This document shows positions 1 through 5,731 of a stretch of DNA of 7,358 nucleotides, piece by piece. The stretch comes from Candidatus Atribacter alterifermentans (GTDB lineage: Bacteria; Atribacterota; Atribacteria; Atribacterales; Atribacteraceae): assembly GCA_012517635.1 (NCBI GenBank), contig JAAYUP010000309.1, forward strand, positions 1 to 7,358. The letters run 5' to 3'. Position numbers and translations under genes: made by a program. Under the pieces are notes generated by a model. The model was not told the origin of the DNA. It searched no databases and saw only the letters and a program-made list of their open reading frames with translations. Each line of letters begins with the position of its first letter. The stretch's first letter is position 1.

Positions 1-53
1 GATGAAATTCTCACGTCATCCAACCAAAGAACGGTTGGGTTCCTCGCCATGAC
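1..53. repeat. REP-like palindromic intergenic repeat (edge of cluster)
   Basis: The stretch has a hairpin, CCAACC (20-25) with GGTTGG (33-38) and a 7-nt loop. It is flanked by CACGTC (12-17) on the left and TCCTCGCCATGAC (41-53) on the right. This outer frame resembles a short dispersed element common in many bacterial genomes, in which a variable GC hairpin sits between a GAxATTxxCACGTC arm and a CCTCGCxATGAC arm. The family assignment is from memory, not a search. The element may begin before the window. I see no ribosome binding site or convincing reading frame in it. Confidence 0.5.
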
Positions 54-65
54 CGAATAAGAATA

Positions 66-145
66 GGCATGATCAATCATGCCCCAATAATTTAATTTTA
101 AAATAGCGACCTGCCATGGCCTGTCGATTGTGGATTTTCATCCTC
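66..145. repeat. Dispersed hairpin repeat, copy A
   Basis: It starts with a near-perfect hairpin, GGCATGAT (66-73) and ATCATGCC (76-83), followed by CCC. After an AT-rich spacer comes TAGCGACCTGCCATGGCCTGTCG (split here as TAGCGAC at 104-110 and CTGCCATGGCCTGTCG at 111-126/127), then a TTTTCATCCTCA block (135-146). The same modules in the same order occur between dapB and dapF (copy B, 4766-4905), so this is a dispersed non-coding repeat. Relative to copy B the central palindrome has two A-to-C changes, each breaking a base pair, which suggests decay. It lacks the inner GTAGGGGC-type hairpin of copy B. Confidence 0.7.
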
Positions 146-151
146 AACTGG

Positions 152-166
152 TGCCACAAAGTGGCA
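152..166. repeat. Small hairpin TGCCAC-AAA-GTGGCA
   Basis: A perfect 6-bp inverted repeat with a 3-nt loop lies between dispersed repeat copy A and the T-box terminator. It is not followed by a T-tract on either strand, so it does not look like an intrinsic terminator. It may be the end of the neighbouring repeat element. Its function is unknown. Confidence 0.5.
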
Positions 167-203
167 GGAAGATCTATTCTTAAAAACAATGAATAATTAT
201 TCG

Positions 204-239
204 CTAAAATAAAAAACCTCGTCCTATCGACGAGGTTTT
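204..239 (-). terminator. Intrinsic terminator of the T-box leader
   Basis: On the minus strand an 11-bp stem, AAAACCTCGTC with GACGAGGTTTT (239-229 and 223-213), closes a 5-nt loop. It is followed directly by TTTTTTATTTT. The 7-bp GC-rich core plus T-tract is a textbook intrinsic terminator. It lies downstream of the T-box sequence, so it is the expected regulatory terminator of that leader. It is also the first strong terminator downstream of dapA. On the plus strand the T-run is only four long, so it is probably effective in one direction only. Confidence 0.92.
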
Positions 240-478
240 CTCGAACAGAACTACAGGGGTGAACCAATTGGTACACGGTGCCACCCTGTTCTACTCATTT
301 TCATAACGGTTTTTACCGGATATCCCTACTTAGACTTGAAAAGCCTTTTCTTCAGGATCAGCTCTCGGGCTCTCGTTCAAACGAAAATAATTGGAAGCCT
401 TTCACCATAAAACTTCCTCGCTATAATTATTCCGACGAACTTCCCGTTCTTCGCTATTACCTTATTCTTTTTTTGGTT
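213..478 (-). promoter_or_regulatory. T-box riboswitch leader (tRNA-sensing), probably serine-specific
   Basis: The minus strand holds the T-box core AGGGTGGCACCGTG (287-274), matching the consensus AGGGTGGNACCGCG. An antiterminator forms from ACAGGG (289-284) and CCCTGT (258-253), with bulge TGGCACC and an inner helix GTG-t-ACC/GGT-t-CAC. Upstream is Stem I: GGAAG (417-413) pairs with CTTCC (397-393) around a loop with ATGGTGAAA, resembling the conserved distal loop. An AATAATT/AATTATT helix, GTTC/GAAC and CGGG/CCCG follow. The internal loop GAACGAGAGCCCG (378-366) should contain the specifier; AGC (371-369, Ser) fits best. The T-box base C (280) demands a discriminator G, as in tRNA-Ser (also Glu, Asp, Asn, Gln, Trp), and argues against Ala GCC. 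CGGTAAAAACCG is a likely Stem III. T-box leaders are known to sense uncharged tRNA and control synthetase or amino-acid genes. The target gene lies left of the window. The T-box call is firm; the amino acid is not. Confidence 0.88.
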
Positions 479-483
479 CACCT

Positions 484-512
484 ATTATGACAAAAATTAA
501 AAAATATTTCAA
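484..512 (-). promoter_or_regulatory. Sigma-70-type promoter of the T-box transcript
   Basis: On the minus strand TTGAAA (512-507) and CATAAT (489-484) are separated by 17 nt of very AT-rich sequence. Transcription should start near 477, just before Stem I of the T-box. The -35 box overlaps the dapA stop codon (511-509), so no space is left for an operon terminator between the two units. Assigned by motif match only. Confidence 0.65.
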
Positions 513-1396
513 CTCAAATATCCAAGATTAAGTAAGGTATTTTTCAATTTTTCTTTTTTTTCTTTCTCCATTTTACTAAGAGGAAGACGAACATCTCCAA
601 CTGACCAACCCATAAGATTCAATGCAGTTTTAATCGGTATCGGATTGGTAGAAATAAATATTATCTTAAAAAGAGAATATAAACGAAGGTGTAATCGGAG
701 TGCTTCTTCAACTTTCCCTTGTTTAAAAAGCACTATCATTTCCTTAATATCGCGGCCTGCCACATGAGAGGCGACGCTAACTACCCCTTTCCCTCCCAAA
801 GCCAAAACCACTAAGGTCATATTATCATCACCACTATAAATAGCAAAGTTTCTCGGAAGCAAAGTTCGTAAAACCGACAACTGATCAGCGCTTCCGGCTG
901 CTTCTTTTAGAGCGCAGATATTAGGAAGCTCAGAGAGCCGAGCAATTGTTTCCGGTTCAATATTAATTCCAGTTCGAGAAGGAATATTGTAAAGCATGAT
1001 TGGAATGGAAATTTCTTCGGCAATAGCTCGGAAATGTTGATAAAGACCTTCTTGAGGTGGTTTATTATAGTAAGGAGCGACAGCTAAAATCCCTTGAACA
1101 CCTATTTTTTCCGCTTCCTGTGATAAAATCACTGATTGATGTGTATCATAGCTACAGGTACCGGCAATAATTTTTGCTCGATCCCCTACTTCTTCTAAAG
1201 CAACCTCAAAAAGCTTTAACTTTTCCTCCCTTGTTAATGTCGGTGCTTCTCCCGTGGTTCCGGAAATCACAATTCCATCTGATCCCTCTTTAACTAAATA
1301 ATTTAATAATTTTCGAAATTGATCATAATTCACTGCGAGATTTGAATCAAATGGAGTCACCACTGCAGTTAACATCTGACCAAAATCACATTCCAT
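509..1396 (-). CDS. dapA: 4-hydroxy-tetrahydrodipicolinate synthase (DapA)
   Basis: DapA condenses pyruvate with aspartate-4-semialdehyde in the cytoplasm, the first committed step towards DAP and lysine. The 295-aa product is of normal family length (about 290) and is a complete class I aldolase-type TIM barrel. Visible motifs are GTTGE (46-50, with the Thr pair of the proton relay), PYYNKP (108-113, catalytic Tyr110), YNIPSRTG (136-143, Tyr136 and substrate-binding Arg141), and ALKEAAG with the Schiff-base Lys164. YSGDD (187-191) follows. The ATG is preceded by AGGAGG (1408-1403) at 6 nt, so the start is secure. It is the last gene of the cluster, about 75 nt after lysC, and its stop codon lies inside the promoter of the T-box unit. 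I see no own terminator. Confidence 0.97.
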   Translation of the reverse strand: MECDFGQMLTAVVTPFDSNLAVNYDQFRKLLNYLVKEGSDGIVISGTTGEAPTLTREEKLKLFEVALEEVGDRAKIIAGTCSYDTHQSVILSQEAEKIGVQGILAVAPYYNKPPQEGLYQHFRAIAEEISIPIMLYNIPSRTGINIEPETIARLSELPNICALKEAAGSADQLSVLRTLLPRNFAIYSGDDNMTLVVLALGGKGVVSVASHVAGRDIKEMIVLFKQGKVEEALRLHLRLYSLFKIIFISTNPIPIKTALNLMGWSVGDVRLPLSKMEKEKKEKLKNTLLNLGYLS

Positions 1397-1471
1397 GATG
1401 AACCTCCTCAGGGAACTTTCTAATTAGCGATTCTAAAATCCTCATTTTCTCTTTCAAATTCAATTATAAAT

Positions 1472-2698
1472 TTAACAAACATCTTCCAGTTGGAATTTTC
1501 GATGAAGAACCTGAATCGCTTTTTCCATATCAGTAGCGTGAACCAGACAAGAAATCGTCACATGGGAATCACTCGTTTGGAGGATTTCAATGTTAGAGTC
1601 TCTTAGAGCTTCAACCATGTCTGCCACGACTCCTGGACGATCCGCCATTCCTGAGCCAACTAAGGAAATTTTGGCACAAGGATAGATAAGGGTAAGCTCA
1701 AACCCTTCTTTTTCCAATATTTCCTTAACTCTTAATGCTTTCCCCTCTTCAACGACAAAGGCTACTATATCGGGAAAGAGATTGATGAGGTCGATGCTGA
1801 TTCCCTTGTTCGCTAAAAGTTGAAACATTAATAAATTGTCTTCTTTCTTTCCATTTAACTTAACTCGAAATTGAGCCAATCCTTTTCGAAAGGCGATACT
1901 ATAAACCGTTCTATCCTGAGAAAACAATCGCAAACCCTCTTTTGACATTGAACGAATATCGCAGATAAGTGTTCCTTTCCCTTCGTCATTCAAACTTCGG
2001 ACCCTTAGCGGGACTCGATATTCTCGAGCAATATTCATAGCTTTATCGTGGATCACTTTCGCTCCTTGCTGAATAATTTCAGCAGCTTCAGTATAAGTAA
2101 GACCCTCTAAGATATGGGCTTCGGGAACAATGCGAGGATCAGCGGTCATAACACCAATCACATCGGTAAAAATATCTACATATTCAGCTTCAAGAGCCAC
2201 CCCTAAAATTACTGCTGAGGTATCGCTTCCTCCTCGACCTAAAGTTGTGATTTCTCCATCTTCAGATACGCCCTGAAAACCTGCTACAACGGCAAGATAC
2301 CCTTTCTCCAAATAACCTAAGATTTTTTTGGTATCCACACGTTTAATGATCGCATCGCCAAAACGATCATCGGTAATAATTCCAGCTTGCCACCCAGTAA
2401 CTGCAACTGCTTTGAGACCAAATTTTCTGAGAGTTTGGGTCATTATCACCGTAGAAATAATTTCTCCGGTCGACATTAACATGTCTAAATTTCTTGAATC
2501 TAAATGTTCATATTCGGCTTTCGCTAATGATATCAGAGTATCAGTGGCATAGGGTGCCCCAGCTCGTCCCATCGCTGAGACCACTGCCACAGGTGAATAT
2601 CCCTCTTCATAAGCTTCTTTTAGCTTTAATGCAGCTTTTTCACGTAACTCAGGAGTATGAACCGATGTTCCACCAAATTTTTGGACAATAATTTTCAT
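1472..2698 (-). CDS. lysC: Aspartate kinase, monofunctional, DapG/LysC type
   Basis: Aspartate kinase phosphorylates aspartate to aspartyl-4-phosphate, the entry to the aspartate family of amino acids. From the start at 2698 the product has 408 aa. The N-terminus carries MKIIVQKFGGTSV (KFGGTS signature, Lys7). Then come MSTGE near 75, GRGGSDTSA (154-162) and the FTDVxGVMTADPR nucleotide-site block (177-189). Two C-terminal ACT-type regulatory regions follow (about 265-335 and 340-408), consistent with feedback control. The wording of the motifs is closest, from memory, to Bacillus DapG (DAP-sensitive aspartokinase I), which is also linked to dapA. An in-frame ATG at 2719 overlaps the dapL stop as ATGA. 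I prefer 2698 because AAGGGG (2713-2708) lies 9 nt upstream and the protein then begins as the family does. No asd gene is adjacent. Confidence 0.95.
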   Translation of the reverse strand: MKIIVQKFGGTSVHTPELREKAALKLKEAYEEGYSPVAVVSAMGRAGAPYATDTLISLAKAEYEHLDSRNLDMLMSTGEIISTVIMTQTLRKFGLKAVAVTGWQAGIITDDRFGDAIIKRVDTKKILGYLEKGYLAVVAGFQGVSEDGEITTLGRGGSDTSAVILGVALEAEYVDIFTDVIGVMTADPRIVPEAHILEGLTYTEAAEIIQQGAKVIHDKAMNIAREYRVPLRVRSLNDEGKGTLICDIRSMSKEGLRLFSQDRTVYSIAFRKGLAQFRVKLNGKKEDNLLMFQLLANKGISIDLINLFPDIVAFVVEEGKALRVKEILEKEGFELTLIYPCAKISLVGSGMADRPGVVADMVEALRDSNIEILQTSDSHVTISCLVHATDMEKAIQVLHRKFQLEDVC

Positions 2699-2715
2699 TT
2701 TATTCTGCCCCTTAT

Positions 2716-3873
2716 TCATAACTCATTTTGGATTTTTTCCATTGCTTTGGCCAAAATTTCTTCTGGACTGGTTAAGGAAATACGAACATATCCCTCTCCA
2801 AATTGACCAAAACCAATCCCTGGTGTCACCACAACACCGGTTCTTTCTAAGAGATATTCAGCAAAGCTCATTGATGTATATCCCATCGGAACCGGTACCC
2901 AAACATAAAAACTGGCTCGGGGTTTCTCGACTTCAAAACCACACGATTGTAAAGCTTCAACAACCAGATTACGACGGCGGGTATAAATCGGGAGGATCCA
3001 ATCCAACACTTCCTTGGTCCTTCCCAAAGCTTCCACTCCTGACCACTGGATAGCGTTAAAAATTCCTGAATCAATATTAGTCTTCATTCGTCCCAATGCT
3101 TCTACTAATTTTTCATTTCCGACTGCAAATCCAACTCTCCAACCAGTCATATTGAAAGTTTTTGAAAGTGAATGGAATTCAACTGATACTTCGCGAGCAC
3201 CATCGATTTCAAAAATTGATGGTGCATTATAACTATCATAACTTATTTCAGAATAGGCCAAGTCGTGAGCAATAACAAAATCATATTCATGGGCCAAACG
3301 AACGACTTCTTTGAAAAAATGATGATCTACAGTTGCCCCGGTAGGATTATTCGGATAATTGATAAAAATGAGCTTGGTTCTTTTTAACACACTCTCAGGA
3401 AAAGAAGTAAAATCGGGAAGAAATTGATTCTTTTTAAGCAAAGGAAGTTCGAGTGGAATGCCACCAGCCAACATCGTACTGATTTTATAAACGGGATAAC
3501 CAGGATCACTTGCTAAAACGATATCACCTGGATCAAGAATACACCAAGTAAAGTGAGCAATTCCTTCCTTTGAACCGATTAATGAAACAACTTCCCGATC
3601 GGTATTTAAAGTGACTCCAAAGCGTTTTGCATACCAATTCGCCGCAGCTTTTCGAAAGGCAGATAAACCACGATAAGAAGGATAACGATGGTTTTCAGCT
3701 TTTTTTGCTTCAGAACATAAACGATCAATGATAAAATCTGGAGTGGGAAGATCAGGGTCACCAATTCCTAAATCGATGACTTCTTTCCCCTGATTTCGCA
3801 TGTTTTCCACCTTTTTTTCAATTTCGGCAAAAAGATAAGGTGGTAAATTTTTTATGCGCGTTGCAACATCCAT
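2716..3873 (-). CDS. dapL: LL-diaminopimelate aminotransferase (DapL)
   Basis: This PLP enzyme converts tetrahydrodipicolinate directly to LL-DAP with glutamate as amino donor, bypassing the succinyl or acetyl route. The 385-aa product is a fold-type I aminotransferase of normal length. It shows IDLGIGDPDLPTP (33-45), YPSYRG (64-69), NYPNNPTG (172-179), the cofactor Asp204 in HDLAYSE, SLSKTFNMTGWR (235-246) with Schiff-base Lys238, and carboxylate-binding Arg364 in GYVRISL. Class I aminotransferases are hard to tell apart by motif, so the DapL call leans on the IGDPDLPTP opening and on its place between dapF and lysC. The absence of dapD and dapE in the cluster is also consistent. The start at 3873 lies inside the end of dapF (22-nt overlap). 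Its ribosome binding site GAGGAGG (3890-3884) is coding sequence of dapF, which points to coupled translation. Confidence 0.9.
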   Translation of the reverse strand: MDVATRIKNLPPYLFAEIEKKVENMRNQGKEVIDLGIGDPDLPTPDFIIDRLCSEAKKAENHRYPSYRGLSAFRKAAANWYAKRFGVTLNTDREVVSLIGSKEGIAHFTWCILDPGDIVLASDPGYPVYKISTMLAGGIPLELPLLKKNQFLPDFTSFPESVLKRTKLIFINYPNNPTGATVDHHFFKEVVRLAHEYDFVIAHDLAYSEISYDSYNAPSIFEIDGAREVSVEFHSLSKTFNMTGWRVGFAVGNEKLVEALGRMKTNIDSGIFNAIQWSGVEALGRTKEVLDWILPIYTRRRNLVVEALQSCGFEVEKPRASFYVWVPVPMGYTSMSFAEYLLERTGVVVTPGIGFGQFGEGYVRISLTSPEEILAKAMEKIQNEL

Positions 3874-4712
3874 TTTTCATATACCTCCTCTGACAATTCT
3901 GCGCTAAAAACCTCTTGAGCTGGGCCTTCCATATAAACGTGTTGATTCTCTGTTGACCATTCAATGATTAAACTCCCTCCGGGCAATTTAATTTCAGCTT
4001 TACGACTTAATTTCTGATTAAGAACTCCGGCGACCAATACTGCACATGCTCCAGTACCGCAAGCTAAAGTTGGTCCTGCTCCCCGCTCCCAAACTTTTAC
4101 CTCGGCTTGATATGGAGACAAACAATAGACAAACTCGACATTGGTTTTGCGTGGAAAGAAGGGATGCTTCTCGATAGCTTCTCCATAGTTTTGCCATTGG
4201 TCGGGTATTCCGAAAATCACTGCATGAGGATTTCCCATTGAAACGGCGGTAAAATAAAAGGTTTTCCCTAAAACTTCAATTGGTTCTTGAATAATTCTCT
4301 CCTTATCAATGGTGACTGGAATTTCTTTACTGTCAAGATAAGGCTGACCCATATCAACTCGAATTGACTTTACTCGTTCATCTTCTAAAATAATTTCTGG
4401 AATTATGATTCCAGCTTCGGTTTCAACCGTTAAAATTGGATCAGGAACGAATCCTCTTTCATAGGCATATTTGGCAAGACAGCGAATACCATTGCCGCAC
4501 ATCTCTGCCTCACTCCCATCAGAATTAAATATCCTCATTCGGATATCAGCTTTTTGAGAAGGTTGGACGAGGATCACTCCATCTCCTCCAACTCCGAAGT
4601 GACGGTCACAAGCAGAAATAGCAAAATTTTTGATTGAAGCTATTTTTTGGGCTTCATAGTCTTCGATAATTAAAAAATCGTTCCCTAAGCCGTGCATTTT
4701 TACAAAATGCAT
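3852..4712 (-). CDS. dapF: Diaminopimelate epimerase (DapF)
   Basis: DapF interconverts LL-DAP and meso-DAP, the form used by LysA and by peptidoglycan synthesis, with a cofactor-free two-cysteine mechanism. From the ATG at 4712 the product has 286 aa, normal for the family. It opens with the typical MHFVKMHGLGNDF. The two catalytic cysteines are visible: Cys72 in MCGNGIRC and Cys218 in LACGTGAC. NSDGSEAEM precedes the first, MGNPHA lies near 159-164, and ERGAGPT precedes the second. The frame is open to a TTG at 4730, but AAGGAGG (4724-4718) sits 5 nt before the ATG at 4712, which settles the start. The gene follows a spacer of about 220 bp filled by a dispersed repeat and overlaps dapL at its 3' end. 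A perfect TATAAT lies just upstream without a good -35. Confidence 0.97.
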   Translation of the reverse strand: MHFVKMHGLGNDFLIIEDYEAQKIASIKNFAISACDRHFGVGGDGVILVQPSQKADIRMRIFNSDGSEAEMCGNGIRCLAKYAYERGFVPDPILTVETEAGIIIPEIILEDERVKSIRVDMGQPYLDSKEIPVTIDKERIIQEPIEVLGKTFYFTAVSMGNPHAVIFGIPDQWQNYGEAIEKHPFFPRKTNVEFVYCLSPYQAEVKVWERGAGPTLACGTGACAVLVAGVLNQKLSRKAEIKLPGGSLIIEWSTENQHVYMEGPAQEVFSAELSEEVYEKWMLQRA

Positions 4713-4750
4713 GGTTACCTCCTTCTTCAAATTCCAACTCGTAAAATTCT

Positions 4751-4756
4751 ATTATA
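4751..4756 (-). promoter_or_regulatory. Possible -10 element for a dapF-dapL-lysC-dapA promoter
   Basis: The minus strand carries a perfect TATAAT about 40 nt before the dapF start. The sequence 16-18 nt upstream of it, inside the dispersed repeat, is GC-rich and has no recognisable -35. It could be a weak internal promoter that restarts transcription downstream of the hairpins, or chance in AT-rich DNA. Confidence 0.3.
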
Positions 4757-4765
4757 TCTATCCTG

Positions 4766-4905
4766 AAAACCAACGGGCATGATAAACCAAGCCCCTACCA
4801 AAGAATACAAAATTGTAGGGGCACAATGAATTGTGCCCATTCTTTAATTAATGTAGCGACATGCCATGGCATGTCGAAACCTTGGTTTTTCATTCTCATC
4901 TCATA
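4766..4905. repeat. Dispersed hairpin repeat, copy B (MITE- or REP-like) within the dap cluster
   Basis: This non-coding block fills the dapB-dapF spacer. It contains AAAACCAA (4766-4773) inverted with TTGGTTTT (4882-4889), which could be its terminal repeats. Inside are GCCCCTAC (4791-4798) inverted with GTAGGGGC (4815-4822), GGGCACAAT-GA-ATTGTGCCC (4819-4838), and a perfect 20-bp palindrome, CGACATGCCATGGCATGTCG (4857-4876). The second and third inverted repeats share bases, so they are alternative structures. Module order (GGCATGAT, GCCCC, TAGCGAC-palindrome, TTTTCATxCTCA) matches copy A at 66-145. There is no reading frame of note. When transcribed with the operon it would fold strongly and could affect RNA processing, stability or readthrough between dapB and dapF. 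Confidence 0.8.
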
Positions 4906-4931
4906 CTACTAAGCAGCATAAGGGTTTATCC

Positions 4932-5729
4932 TTACAATTTCATTATTTTATCTAATCCATAGTAGAATTGTTTACTTTTTGCCATTTTTCGAATTGCCAT
5001 GAGTATTCCGGGCATAAAGGAACTGCGACTTAACGAGTCATGACGGATGATAAGTGTCTGACCTTCTCCACCAAATATGACTTCTTGAGAAGCCACAAAG
5101 CCTGACAAACGTACACTATGGATATTGACTGAACCCAAATGCCCGCCTCGTGAACCTGGAAGTAATTCAAAGCTCTTCTCCTCATAGGCTTGATCTTTTG
5201 CTTCAATAATCCCTTCGGCGGTTTTAATTGCGGTCCCAGATGGTGCATCTTTTTTTTGAGGATGGTGAAACTCAATAATCTCGGCTCTTTCCATATATTG
5301 AGAGGCTTTTTGAGCAAATTGCATCATAAGCACTGCGCCAATAGCAAAATTGGGAGCGACTAAACAACCAATTTCTCTCTGCTTACATTCATCTTCCAAT
5401 TTTTTGAGCTCTTCCGGAGTGAGACCAGTCGTTCCTATAACCATATTCACTCTATTCTCAAGATATAATGGTAGATTCTTCCTTAACGCCTCGCCATAAG
5501 TAAAATCACAAACGACATCAGGTTTTAGTTCTCGCAAAGTCACTTCTAAATTCATTTCTACAATAACCCCAATCGCATCAATGCCACACATTTCTCCAGT
5601 ATCTTTGCCAACTTGGGAAATATCACAGCCAGCAACCAGTAACATATCTTTTTGCTGGGTGACAGTTCGCACTAACTCTTGGCCCATTTTTCCCGCTACC
5701 CCGGTAATCATTACCCGAATTTTTTTCAT
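4932..5729 (-). CDS. dapB: 4-hydroxy-tetrahydrodipicolinate reductase (DapB)
   Basis: DapB reduces the DapA product to tetrahydrodipicolinate with NAD(P)H, giving the substrate of DapL. From the start at 5729 the product has 265 aa, normal for the family. It shows the dinucleotide-binding MITGVAGKMG near residues 7-16, CDFTYGEA (about 74-81), and IGTTGLTPEE (about 98-107). The catalytic block HHPQKKDAPSGTA starts at 155, with His155, His156 and Lys159 equivalent to the known active-site residues. SRGGHLGSVNIHSVRL follows. An ATG at 5735 overlaps the lysA stop as ATGA. The ribosome binding site AAGGGAG (5743-5737) is only 1 nt from it but 7 nt from the ATG at 5729, so I chose the latter. The site lies inside the end of lysA, implying translational coupling. 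Confidence 0.96.
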   Translation of the reverse strand: MKKIRVMITGVAGKMGQELVRTVTQQKDMLLVAGCDISQVGKDTGEMCGIDAIGVIVEMNLEVTLRELKPDVVCDFTYGEALRKNLPLYLENRVNMVIGTTGLTPEELKKLEDECKQREIGCLVAPNFAIGAVLMMQFAQKASQYMERAEIIEFHHPQKKDAPSGTAIKTAEGIIEAKDQAYEEKSFELLPGSRGGHLGSVNIHSVRLSGFVASQEVIFGGEGQTLIIRHDSLSRSSFMPGILMAIRKMAKSKQFYYGLDKIMKL

Positions 5730-5731
5730 TT

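Noticed and set aside
73..276. 67-aa minus-strand and 70-aa plus-strand (278-490) open frames
   Set aside because: They lie across the T-box leader, its terminator and the repeat, lack ribosome binding sites, and match no family I recognise.
1397..1471. Separate promoter or attenuator before dapA
   Set aside because: The lysC-dapA gap is AT-rich, but no hexamer pair with good spacing and no hairpin with T-tract could be supported.
4713..4730. N-terminal extension of DapF from TTG 4730
   Set aside because: The extension encodes the AAGGAGG ribosome binding site itself, and the family begins at MHFVKMHG.
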